From contig CBDVCE010000013.1 of NCBI GenBank assembly GCA_965372405.1, forward strand, positions 1 to 64,000: 64,000 nt of DNA. The letters are read 5' to 3'. The notes beneath the pieces are model-generated. The model was not told where the DNA came from. It worked only from the letters and a program-made list of their open reading frames with translations, and did no database searches. The position numbers and the translations under genes are program-made. Below, piece by piece: positions 54,128-62,804 of this stretch. Within the stretch, counting starts at the first letter, position 1, and each line of letters starts with the position of its first letter. This stretch comes from Sunxiuqinia sp965372405. Lineage in GTDB: Bacteria; Bacteroidota; Bacteroidia; Bacteroidales; Prolixibacteraceae.

Positions 54128-57100
54128 CTATTTCTGATTACTGTATTGCTTGGCAGTTGAGATAAAGCTGTTGCGATTTCCCTTTTCGAAAGGAATTAGG
54201 AAGAAGCTATAAGCGTGTGAAACATCACCACTAATCTGGTATTTCTTTTGTGGTCTTGCCCACCAACTATCGTCAACTCCAACACCACGTTGTCCTAAGT
54301 CGATATTCAGTTGCACCAAATCTTTTTCTTTAATATCATTGATGTGCTTGCTTCCATTTACTTCAGGAATACCATCAATACGATACTCTTTATCCAGATT
54401 TTTGTCTCCGCCATAAGCCAATCCTGAAGTGGTATCAAAGTCTTCATTGGGCATGTGCAGTGCACTTACTCCAAGTCCTTGTTTATTGTCTTCAGCAACA
54501 ACCAGCAATCCATTTCCATCGGCATTGCTAAGTGCTACCCAGCGAACATCAGTTTTGTAACCATTTTCCTGTGGACGAATGTAAGGCACATACTGATCTT
54601 TTACTTTCGACTTGTAAACATCAATAAAAGTAGAAGCTTTCCGATCGACATAGTTCTCCCAAGGCCCACGTCCGTAGTAATTCATATTTCCGTACGCTTT
54701 CGGCATTTGCATGCGCATGCCAACACGAGGGATATCTGCCTGATATTCGCTTGTTCCAAGAGCATTCGAAATCTTAACTACACCAGTTCCTGAAATCTCA
54801 TACGTACTATGGAATGTTGTATTTACTCCGGGCAGAGAATATTCAACATTAAGTTTAACCTGGTTTTCTGCAACTTTTTCTGTGCTTAACGTTGTCACTG
54901 TCGAGAATAAGGAAGCCTTTTTCCACTCCAGATTTTTACGATGCATTTGGTTTCCAAAATCATTGTCGGTAACAGCGCGCCAGAAATTTGGTCTTGGTCC
55001 TTTACCATCTTTCAACAACTCAGTTCCCTTATACTTATACGAAACCAGTCGTCCTTCTTTTTTACTGAATACAAGCTTCATATCAGCATTACTAACGGTA
55101 ACTTTTCCGTTTGCTTCTTTCAACAAAAGAGATTTCCCATTAGCTACTTCAGTTAATTCCTTCTCGTATTTTTTGCTTAGTGCAATCTGCTCGTGAGCCA
55201 CCTCAAATCCAGCTGGAAGAATTCCCCAATCGTTTTTCACTTTAGCTGAAATTTCAATAAGATACTCTGTATTTTTTGCCAGCGAAATGTCATTTAAAGA
55301 AATGCGGATCAGCTTACTTACATGGGTTCCAACTTCAATATTTTCAATTGGAATATTTTTTAAGACTTTACCATCAGCTTTAATTTCTGCTGAAAATGTG
55401 AACTGATTTAGGTTTGTGAAATCGTATAAATTCTCAAGCAATACACGTAATTCATTATGCCGATTAATGCCCTGATTTTTGAAATTAATAAACTCATGAG
55501 CTTTTTTTACTTCATATAGCCCGGGTTGTGCTGAGCGGTCTGGAAATACGATTCCATTATTCAGGAAGGTATTGTCTGATGGCATGTTCTCACCATAGTC
55601 ACCACCATAAGCATAATATCGTTCTCCTTTCTCATTGGTCTTCCAGATCGACTGATCTACCCAATCCCAGATGAAGCCACCTTGCAAATTGTCGTACTGC
55701 TCAATTACATCCCAATAATCCTGAAAGTTCCCAGTACTATTTCCCATTGCATGGGCATATTCACTTGGAATATATGGACGATCGGTTTTTGATTTTCCAA
55801 TCATTTCAAAACTAGCAGGTGAAGGGTATTGAGGAACGATAATATCTGTGTTCCAATCCATATCAAACAAACTTCCGTCATAATCTTTATAAGGACGTTC
55901 GTACTGAACAGGTCGTTTTTGAGAATCATTAGCTTTCATAGCATTATAACCAGCGTAAAAATTCACACCGTTACCAGCTTCATTACCCATTGACCAGATA
56001 ATCACTGATGGATGGTTTTTATCGCGTTCAACCAAACGAACCATACGATCCACATGTTGCTTTTCCCAGCTTGTATCTTTAGCCAGAGAATACTTTCCGT
56101 AATACATTCCGTGCGACTCAATATTGGCTTCATCCACCACATAGATACCATGCTCATCACAAAGCTCATAAAAACGTGCTCCACGCGGATAGTGACTTAA
56201 CCTAACTGCATTAATGTTGTTTCCTTTCCACAGGCGAATGTCTTTCATCATCATTTCTTCGCTCATAACATGTCCTGTTTCCGGATCAGTTTCCTGTGTA
56301 TTCACTCCTTTCAAAGTAATATGCTGTCCATTTAGCAGCAAAATTCCCTGCTTAATCTCAACCGTTCTAAAACCTATCTTTCTTGAAGTCGCTTCCAGCG
56401 TATTTCCTTTAGCATCTTCAACTTTCAACAGAAGTGTGTATAGATTTGGGTGCTCAGCGCTCCATTGTTTTGCATCTTCAATGGTAGCTGTAAAATTTTG
56501 AGTGATGTCTGATGATGCAGTTGCGCTTAAGTTTTTTGTACCTGAGGCAACAAGCTCATTATTTGCATCCAGCACTTTATAAGAAAGTTTAAAATCTTGT
56601 GCCTTGGCATTATGATTCTTAAGGTCAACTGTTAAATCCAGCTCACCATTCTTGTAAGCTCCATCTAAAGTTGCACTTGCCTCAAAATCATTGATACGAA
56701 GTTTTGGTTGTGCATAAATGTATACACTACGCTCAATCCCTGAAATTCTCCAGAAATCCTGACACTCCAGATATGAACCATCTGTCCAGCGGAAAATCTG
56801 TAGAGCAATGGTATTTTTTCCCTTCTTCAGGAATTGAGTAATATTAAATTCCGCAGGTAATTTACTTCCTTGCGAATACCCAACATACTCACCATTTATC
56901 CACACAAAACCACCCGATTTCATTGCTCCAATGTGCAAAAATGTTTCTTTTCCATTCCAGTCCTTAGCTACATTAAAATCTCTTCGGTATGAACCAACTG
57001 GATTGTATTCATGTGGCACTTTCCCCGGATACTTTGGATAACGACCTTCTATAAACTCCATCTCTTTTGATACAGGAGCTTTGAAATCAGCAAATTCATA

Positions 57101-57472
57101 TTGATGATTTACATAAATTGGCACTCCATATCCTTCCACTTCCCAATTTGAAGGGACTTTGATGTTGTCCCAGTCTGTCACATTCTCTTTAGGATTCATA
57201 AAAGTTGTGGGGCGATCTTTAGGAGAACGTACCCAGTTAAACTTCCAGATTCCATCCAGATACTGCCTGAATTCAGCATCTGAATCCTTCACGGTTAATG
57301 CTTCTTTTTCAGAAGAAAAAGAAGCAAATGAAGCATGTGCAGGCTCCTTATTATCTTCGATAATATCTTTGTTCTCAACAAAGTTCCAAACATCTTTAAC
57401 CGGATCAGACGATTGAGAAAAGGAACTTAAATAAACACATAAAATAATTGTAATGGCAAGTGTTTGTTTCAT
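54128..57472 (-). CDS. GH2 beta-galactosidase (LacZ-type)
   Basis: The 1114-residue protein has a signal peptide (MKQTLAITIILCVYLSSFS). Domain order: GH2 sugar-binding jellyroll (about 70-240), Ig-like (250-370), TIM barrel (375-660), further beta domain and a Bgal-small C-terminal domain (about 800-1105). The acid/base E498 is in WSMGNEAGNG and the nucleophile E571 in IPSEYAHAMGNS. LacZ-type enzymes release terminal beta-galactose. With GH29, GH95 and a sulfatase it points to a galactose- and fucose-bearing glycan. Confidence 0.95.
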   Translation of the reverse strand: MKQTLAITIILCVYLSSFSQSSDPVKDVWNFVENKDIIEDNKEPAHASFASFSSEKEALTVKDSDAEFRQYLDGIWKFNWVRSPKDRPTTFMNPKENVTDWDNIKVPSNWEVEGYGVPIYVNHQYEFADFKAPVSKEMEFIEGRYPKYPGKVPHEYNPVGSYRRDFNVAKDWNGKETFLHIGAMKSGGFVWINGEYVGYSQGSKLPAEFNITQFLKKGKNTIALQIFRWTDGSYLECQDFWRISGIERSVYIYAQPKLRINDFEASATLDGAYKNGELDLTVDLKNHNAKAQDFKLSYKVLDANNELVASGTKNLSATASSDITQNFTATIEDAKQWSAEHPNLYTLLLKVEDAKGNTLEATSRKIGFRTVEIKQGILLLNGQHITLKGVNTQETDPETGHVMSEEMMMKDIRLWKGNNINAVRLSHYPRGARFYELCDEHGIYVVDEANIESHGMYYGKYSLAKDTSWEKQHVDRMVRLVERDKNHPSVIIWSMGNEAGNGVNFYAGYNAMKANDSQKRPVQYERPYKDYDGSLFDMDWNTDIIVPQYPSPASFEMIGKSKTDRPYIPSEYAHAMGNSTGNFQDYWDVIEQYDNLQGGFIWDWVDQSIWKTNEKGERYYAYGGDYGENMPSDNTFLNNGIVFPDRSAQPGLYEVKKAHEFINFKNQGINRHNELRVLLENLYDFTNLNQFTFSAEIKADGKVLKNIPIENIEVGTHVSKLIRISLNDISLAKNTEYLIEISAKVKNDWGILPAGFEVAHEQIALSKKYEKELTEVANGKSLLLKEANGKVTVSNADMKLVFSKKEGRLVSYKYKGTELLKDGKGPRPNFWRAVTDNDFGNQMHRKNLEWKKASLFSTVTTLSTEKVAENQVKLNVEYSLPGVNTTFHSTYEISGTGVVKISNALGTSEYQADIPRVGMRMQMPKAYGNMNYYGRGPWENYVDRKASTFIDVYKSKVKDQYVPYIRPQENGYKTDVRWVALSNADGNGLLVVAEDNKQGLGVSALHMPNEDFDTTSGLAYGGDKNLDKEYRIDGIPEVNGSKHINDIKEKDLVQLNIDLGQRGVGVDDSWWARPQKKYQISGDVSHAYSFFLIPFEKGNRNSFISTAKQYSNQK

Positions 57473-57771
57473 GTTTGTCTTTATGAGTAATAGTTATGAT
57501 TGGTGTATCAAATCTTTGTATTTAAAAGTAAATCTCCAATTAGATTGAAGATTTAAACAAAAATAGCCCTGTATATTTACATTCCGCATGACATTTCGCA
57601 TTTTATTATAAAACTGTAGTATCTATTCCTAACAATTTAAACTCGAATCATTACTGTCTGGGAAAAAATACAAGCAACAAAACATTGTCAATCAATCTTT
57701 ACCTCATTCCTGAAGGATGAATTGATTATCAATGATTTCGAATAAAAAAATAATTTTCACTGCAACGAATT
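57473..57771 (-). promoter_or_regulatory. Intergenic, possible promoter for the GH2 gene
   Basis: The minus strand reads TATTTTTG at 57558-57565, a match to the TAnnTTTG box 86 bases before the GH2 start. No -33 TTG is seen. No gene or terminator is visible in the rest of the gap. Confidence 0.35.
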
Positions 57772-60153
57772 TCAATTGCTTTCAATATAAAAAACAGAAA
57801 AGTCGGTGATGTGAGGCTCTCCTAGCGTTTCAAGAACTTTAAGTCGTATAGCTGACACTTCTATTTCTTCAAATTGATGAATAAATTTATGTCCGATACA
57901 AGTGCCTTGAAATAACTTCTGCCAACCTTTCAATGTTTTTATTTCAATTAGAAATTTGCGAACTAATTCTCCTAAACTTATATCTTCCTTCAGTATCAGC
58001 TGATTAATCTTTTGTTTCCCTTTAAACGAAATAGTAAGCTTATTTCCTGTTCCCGAAGTCTTTGCTAAAGGACTTGAAAAACAACGTTCTATTTCATCTC
58101 CCCACTCTTTTAATCGTTTAACATCAGGTTCAGGCAATAGTCCATCGGGATTGGGAGTCAAGCCCATTATCAGTGTTGAATTGCGGCCAACAGATTTCGT
58201 ATACATTCCCATTAAGTTCTCCAAAGGGAAAATGTGTTTTTCATCACCAGGTTCCCAAAACCATTCATGACGACCATTATAACCCCGAAGCGGTGCATCA
58301 CTCATAGCAGGCATCCAATATTTACCATTTGGATCACCTTCTTTAAGTAGTTGAAAATTATTTTTACTAATTTCCTGATGAGCCGACTCCCCAGCTCCTG
58401 TTGAGTGGTAAGTGAAAGTGGACCAACATGGATAATTCACAGTACCTGATTCCGAACCTCCCCAGCGTGCTTCAGCCAACTGTTTATTGTGATAGAATAA
58501 ACAATTTGGTTGGTATTGTTGTACAATCGGCAACACATCTGGTGCACCATTTTCTGGAGTATCTGCTCCCCCGTCAAACCATATCTCAAATAACTCACCA
58601 TAATTCGTGCAAATTTCTTTGACCATTCCTTCAACCATTTTATTGTACCATTTCTGGCGGTTTTCCCGGAATTTGCCTTCTCCATTTACTTTGAAATCAT
58701 GCACACCCACAAAAGAATTCCATCGTATACCAAGGTAAACGCCTGGCTTAATTCCATATTTCCTACAGGAGTTCACAAAATCCCGAACAACATCACCTTT
58801 ACCGTCCTGAAATTTTAAGGATTTCATGCAATAAGGATTCACTTCTGATTGATAAAGTGCAAAACCAGTTTCATGGGTGGCAGTGAGAATTGCAAACCTA
58901 AAACCAGCGTCTTTAATGGCCTTTATCCATTGATCAGTATCCAAATTCTTTGGATTAAAGACCTGATAATTATCCACGGGATCAATCCGATTATTACCCT
59001 GTCCATATTTCTTCCCATCAAACACATGCAAATCATAGTGAAAAACAGCCCCTAATTCTGCTTCCTGCCAGGCTAGCTGTCTTTTATTCGGAACAGGTCT
59101 TGTTGCCTCTTTTACTGGAACAAAAACAATATATGATTCATCACCCTTTTTCACTGCAAGGCTCAAAACCTGAGGTTCATTTTCTTCGGTATAAATGAAT
59201 GGACGCTCCATACGATCAGGCTTTATTGTTTCACCATTATCAAGCGGAATGGCTTTAGGCATAATAACATATTCAGTAGCCTTCTTCCAATTTATTCCAT
59301 CTATAGAACTAACCATACCGACATAGGAATGCGCATGAAAAATTCCGTAGTAATAATCTCGTTTTTGATCATACCAAAGTGACATATCTTCCGTATCTAA
59401 ATAGTCAATAACAGGCTTGCTTTCCATTTTGAAAGGGCCAGTTGGCGAATTAGATATCGCGATGGCCTGATTACGAACAAACCCTGTAGCATTCGGTTTA
59501 TCTCCTTTTACAATCAGGTAGTATCTTCCGTCTTTTCCTCTATCTGTAGCAGGATTAACAGTTAGTGTAGTAATTGGACCAGAAGGTTCGATCAGTGGTT
59601 GATCTAAGCGTTTCCAAGGGCCGTTAATTGATTCAGAAACTGCAACACCTGCACGTTGGTTCGGGCGCAATATTTTCCAATTGGGATGCGAATAGCCTGT
59701 ATGTGCCGTTTCAATCAATTCCTGATCGGTAAAATTATTTCCTCCAAGATTTGTTGAAACATAATAGATATAATACTTGCCCTCAAAGAATTTGATTTTC
59801 GGATTATGAGCAGTGATCGCATCCCAATGCCCTTTACCACGTCCTTTTAAAACGGTTTCCTTATACTTCCATGGCCCTGTGGGCTTACTAGAAACTGCAT
59901 GAGCAACCTCTGAGTGAGTGAGCCATCCTGTAAACTTATAATCCTTGCTCCATCGCGAATAAAATAGATGATATTTGCCATCCTCCCCTTTTACAATCGA
60001 AGAGCACCAGTTGTAATAACCTTCAGTTCTAAAAATATTTTCTTTAGATAAAGTTTGAAGTCGATCCTTGAAAAACAAAACATCAGGTTTAGTCTGGGAG
60101 AAAACGGACAGGGAATAAATTAAAAATACTGTTAGTAAACCTATTCTTTTCAT
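57772..60153 (-). CDS. Beta-propeller (GH43-like) / GH29 alpha-fucosidase fusion
   Basis: The 793-residue protein has a signal peptide (1-19). The N-terminal half (about 25-360) looks like a five-bladed propeller: YYNWCSSIVKGEDGKYHLFYSRW, WDAITAHNPKIKFFEGKYYIYYV, PTGPFKMESKPVIDYLDTEDMSLWYD. The C-terminal half (about 365-690) is GH29-like, with LGAVFHYDLHVFDG, AILTATHETGFALYQS and the likely nucleophile D527 in FEIWFDGG, followed by a discoidin-like tail (about 700-793). Retention of both catalytic centres cannot be proven by eye. Confidence 0.82.
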   Translation of the reverse strand: MKRIGLLTVFLIYSLSVFSQTKPDVLFFKDRLQTLSKENIFRTEGYYNWCSSIVKGEDGKYHLFYSRWSKDYKFTGWLTHSEVAHAVSSKPTGPWKYKETVLKGRGKGHWDAITAHNPKIKFFEGKYYIYYVSTNLGGNNFTDQELIETAHTGYSHPNWKILRPNQRAGVAVSESINGPWKRLDQPLIEPSGPITTLTVNPATDRGKDGRYYLIVKGDKPNATGFVRNQAIAISNSPTGPFKMESKPVIDYLDTEDMSLWYDQKRDYYYGIFHAHSYVGMVSSIDGINWKKATEYVIMPKAIPLDNGETIKPDRMERPFIYTEENEPQVLSLAVKKGDESYIVFVPVKEATRPVPNKRQLAWQEAELGAVFHYDLHVFDGKKYGQGNNRIDPVDNYQVFNPKNLDTDQWIKAIKDAGFRFAILTATHETGFALYQSEVNPYCMKSLKFQDGKGDVVRDFVNSCRKYGIKPGVYLGIRWNSFVGVHDFKVNGEGKFRENRQKWYNKMVEGMVKEICTNYGELFEIWFDGGADTPENGAPDVLPIVQQYQPNCLFYHNKQLAEARWGGSESGTVNYPCWSTFTYHSTGAGESAHQEISKNNFQLLKEGDPNGKYWMPAMSDAPLRGYNGRHEWFWEPGDEKHIFPLENLMGMYTKSVGRNSTLIMGLTPNPDGLLPEPDVKRLKEWGDEIERCFSSPLAKTSGTGNKLTISFKGKQKINQLILKEDISLGELVRKFLIEIKTLKGWQKLFQGTCIGHKFIHQFEEIEVSAIRLKVLETLGEPHITDFSVFYIESN

Positions 60154-60194
60154 TTGCTTATATTATTAGTTTGTTGGTGGTTACCAGATTCACA

Positions 60195-61685
60195 CTAAAA
60201 CTCATCCGGCCATGCTACTGGCTTTCCTGAGCTTTTCAAAACAGGACGCTCAGCCTTTACACTCCGGAGATACTCACTCAAGCTAACTGCAAGACTTTTA
60301 ACAATTTCAGGATACTTTTCAACTAAATCATTAGCTTCTCCAATATCTTCCTTCAGGTTATAGAGTTCATGGTGTTGGTCATTATAAAAATAAATCAGTT
60401 TCCAGTCTCCTTTTCGGATAATACTAAATGGCTGCACATCATAAAGATTTGGGTAATGCCATATAAACTGACGATCAGAGTTAATGGTTTCGCCTTTCAC
60501 TAATGGCAAAAAGCTGTAGCTGTCAGTCAATTCCGGTTGTAATTCGGACAAGCCTGCCAGCTCAAGAACACTTGCATAAATATCCTGAATAACAACTGGC
60601 TTATTATTACGCTGTGTTTGAGTTGTTACACCTGGCCATTTGATAATCATTGGGACACGAACTCCTCCTTCATAAGGTGTTATTTTATGACCTCGCAAAG
60701 GCAGATTTGGGGTCATCTGGCTGGGTGCTCCATTATCACTCATGAAAATAAGCACTGTATTTTCTTCAACTCCCAATGCTTCTATTTTATCAAGAATATC
60801 ACCCAATGACTTATCCATACTTTCAATCATAGAAGCATGATTAGCTAATCTTTCACTCAATCCGCGGTCTAGATATTTCTGAACAAATCTTCGATCTGCC
60901 TCCCATGGAGCATGTACTGTATAGTGAGACATATGCAGAAAGAATGGCTTTCCTTTCTTAACAGCCATTTCAATAGCATCATTAGCCTCAAGGGTTAAAG
61001 CCTCGGTAAGATTAATCTCTTGTCCATGATAATTTTCAAGTCCTGGTACATCCCAGATATCGCTACCATTTCGCCATACTGCACTAAAGTTTTTGTCTCC
61101 ATGGTAACTCCCTGGGCCACCAGCTGCATGCCCAGCAATATTCACATCAAATCCGATATTAATAGGATCTTCTCCAGGAGTGTCCTTCGCTCCAAAATGA
61201 GCTTTCCCTGCATGAATCGTTTGATAGCCTGCTTGTTTCAAAAGCTTCGGCAAACTATGAGGGAAATAAAAGCTGCGCTCAATACCGGGTTCAGGACTTA
61301 GTCCATTTAGATTCCAGTTGGCCTGATCCAAAATCTTATCTTGCCGTTCAGGAGAATGGTCTTTGCGTAAAGTCCAACAAGTAACTCCATGTTGCGCCGG
61401 ATTAGTACCTGTAATTAAGCTTACTCTTGAGGGCGAACATACTGCACTAGCATAAGCCTGAGTGAAAATCACACCTTTATCAGCAAGCCTTTCCATATTT
61501 GGTGTATGAAACCGGTCATTAAGCTTTGTCTTTTCTGTGTGAAATGGAATAGAAGTTTCCTGCCACCCCATATCGTCAACAAGAAAAACGATAATGTTCG
61601 GCTTTTGCACTTCATTTTTCTCAGTTCCACATTGCAAAAACAGCAACACAAGTGCCAGAAAAAAGATTCTCTTAATTATCTTCAT
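60195..61685 (-). CDS. Sulfatase, S1 family lipoprotein
   Basis: The 496-residue protein is counted from the ATG at 61685; an ATG at 61712 overlaps the upstream stop. It has a lipobox LLFLQC. The N-terminal metal site is IVFLVDDMGW. The formylglycine site is C83 in VCSPSRVSLITG, the C-x-P-S-R type that needs a maturase encoded elsewhere. Later motifs are KAHFGAKD, HMSHYTVHAPW and FMSDNGAPSQ. It removes sulfate esters from the glycan, likely at the periplasm or surface. It sits tightly between two glycan-acting enzymes. Confidence 0.95.
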   Translation of the reverse strand: MKIIKRIFFLALVLLFLQCGTEKNEVQKPNIIVFLVDDMGWQETSIPFHTEKTKLNDRFHTPNMERLADKGVIFTQAYASAVCSPSRVSLITGTNPAQHGVTCWTLRKDHSPERQDKILDQANWNLNGLSPEPGIERSFYFPHSLPKLLKQAGYQTIHAGKAHFGAKDTPGEDPINIGFDVNIAGHAAGGPGSYHGDKNFSAVWRNGSDIWDVPGLENYHGQEINLTEALTLEANDAIEMAVKKGKPFFLHMSHYTVHAPWEADRRFVQKYLDRGLSERLANHASMIESMDKSLGDILDKIEALGVEENTVLIFMSDNGAPSQMTPNLPLRGHKITPYEGGVRVPMIIKWPGVTTQTQRNNKPVVIQDIYASVLELAGLSELQPELTDSYSFLPLVKGETINSDRQFIWHYPNLYDVQPFSIIRKGDWKLIYFYNDQHHELYNLKEDIGEANDLVEKYPEIVKSLAVSLSEYLRSVKAERPVLKSSGKPVAWPDEF

Positions 61686-61689
61686 TTTA

Positions 61690-62769
61690 TCAGTTTTTAA
61701 ACTTGAGAACATAACTCACCGTACAATTTCCTCCGTAAATATTAGTGCCAGATGGCGCATACAGATACTGAGGTTTCCCATCAATCAAAAGTATTTGGGG
61801 ACGTTCAAATTTCGCATATCCTCTATTTTTAGACCCATAATGAACTGCAACTTCATCCATATTAATATCAGCATAATAGTTGATTCGATGAAACCCTTTT
61901 TTGAAGGTATCGAAATGAATCCCATCATCCGAAGTCCAAAGAATACCTCCACCAGGCTCAATCATTCCATGGTTATCAGTAGTCAGTAATGCAAACTTTC
62001 CATTATACATGAAAGCATATCCATCTTCTATATTTTGGTCATTAGCAGTTACTGGAAATGGTAATTGGACATAAGGACCTTCAATATTCTCAGCAATAGC
62101 CAACCCCATGCGAGCTTTCTCTGATTTAAAATAAAGAAAGAAACCGCCATTAGGATGTTGTAAAAAAGCAGGATTATTCACTCCATTACTTGCGTTGAAA
62201 TTCCAATAGTCCCGATTTTTTGAAGGAGAAAGTATTTTCCCATTATCGCCAGCTTTTTCCCAGGGACCATATAAACTATTTGAAACTGCCAGACATATAT
62301 ACTGATTTGAAGGATGCTCCTCAATTCCATCATTTACGATGTAAAATAAAGCGTACAAACTATCAACCTTATGAATGGCCGGGTTATGCGGCGCATAAAC
62401 TTTTCTGTTCTTGACTTTATGAATAGTAGGATTGCAGGGTGCTTTACTTTCTTTATTATCATTGATATCTCCTCTTATAGCCACATCCGAAAAAACGAAT
62501 GGTCCTTCAGGAGACTCTCCTACATAATGTGCAATTTCACTATGAGTTCGCCAGCCCGGATCAACTTTTAATTCGCCAGGCCATCGGGCTACAAACAAAT
62601 GCACTTTCCCATCATCTCCCAAAATTGGAGATGTTCCCCAAATTGTAAAGCCAGGTTCCTCAACGGCAACGCCAACAAACTCCCATTTATCTGCAAAAGT
62701 GCCGTTCTCCTGTGCAATTAAATCTAAATTCAGGGTGAGACACATGATTAAAACAATTATTCTGTACAT
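61690..62769 (-). CDS. GH43/GH117-like beta-propeller protein
   Basis: The 359-residue protein has a signal peptide (1-19) and propeller repeats (WGTSPILGDDGKVHLFVARW, THSEIAHYVGESPEGPF, PSNQYICLAVSNSLYGPW, NNPAFLQHPNGGFFLYFK). It resembles the N-terminal half of the GH29 fusion next door. GH43/GH117 enzymes act on arabinose, xylose or anhydro-galactose linkages; the specificity is not clear. A 16-residue direct repeat, AP(C/H)NP(T/A)IHKV, occurs twice at 62365-62442, probably a small in-frame duplication. Confidence 0.72.
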   Translation of the reverse strand: MYRIIVLIMCLTLNLDLIAQENGTFADKWEFVGVAVEEPGFTIWGTSPILGDDGKVHLFVARWPGELKVDPGWRTHSEIAHYVGESPEGPFVFSDVAIRGDINDNKESKAPCNPTIHKVKNRKVYAPHNPAIHKVDSLYALFYIVNDGIEEHPSNQYICLAVSNSLYGPWEKAGDNGKILSPSKNRDYWNFNASNGVNNPAFLQHPNGGFFLYFKSEKARMGLAIAENIEGPYVQLPFPVTANDQNIEDGYAFMYNGKFALLTTDNHGMIEPGGGILWTSDDGIHFDTFKKGFHRINYYADINMDEVAVHYGSKNRGYAKFERPQILLIDGKPQYLYAPSGTNIYGGNCTVSYVLKFKN

Positions 62770-62804
62770 TTTTAAAGATTCAATAGAATTTAATATCGCA
62801 TGAA

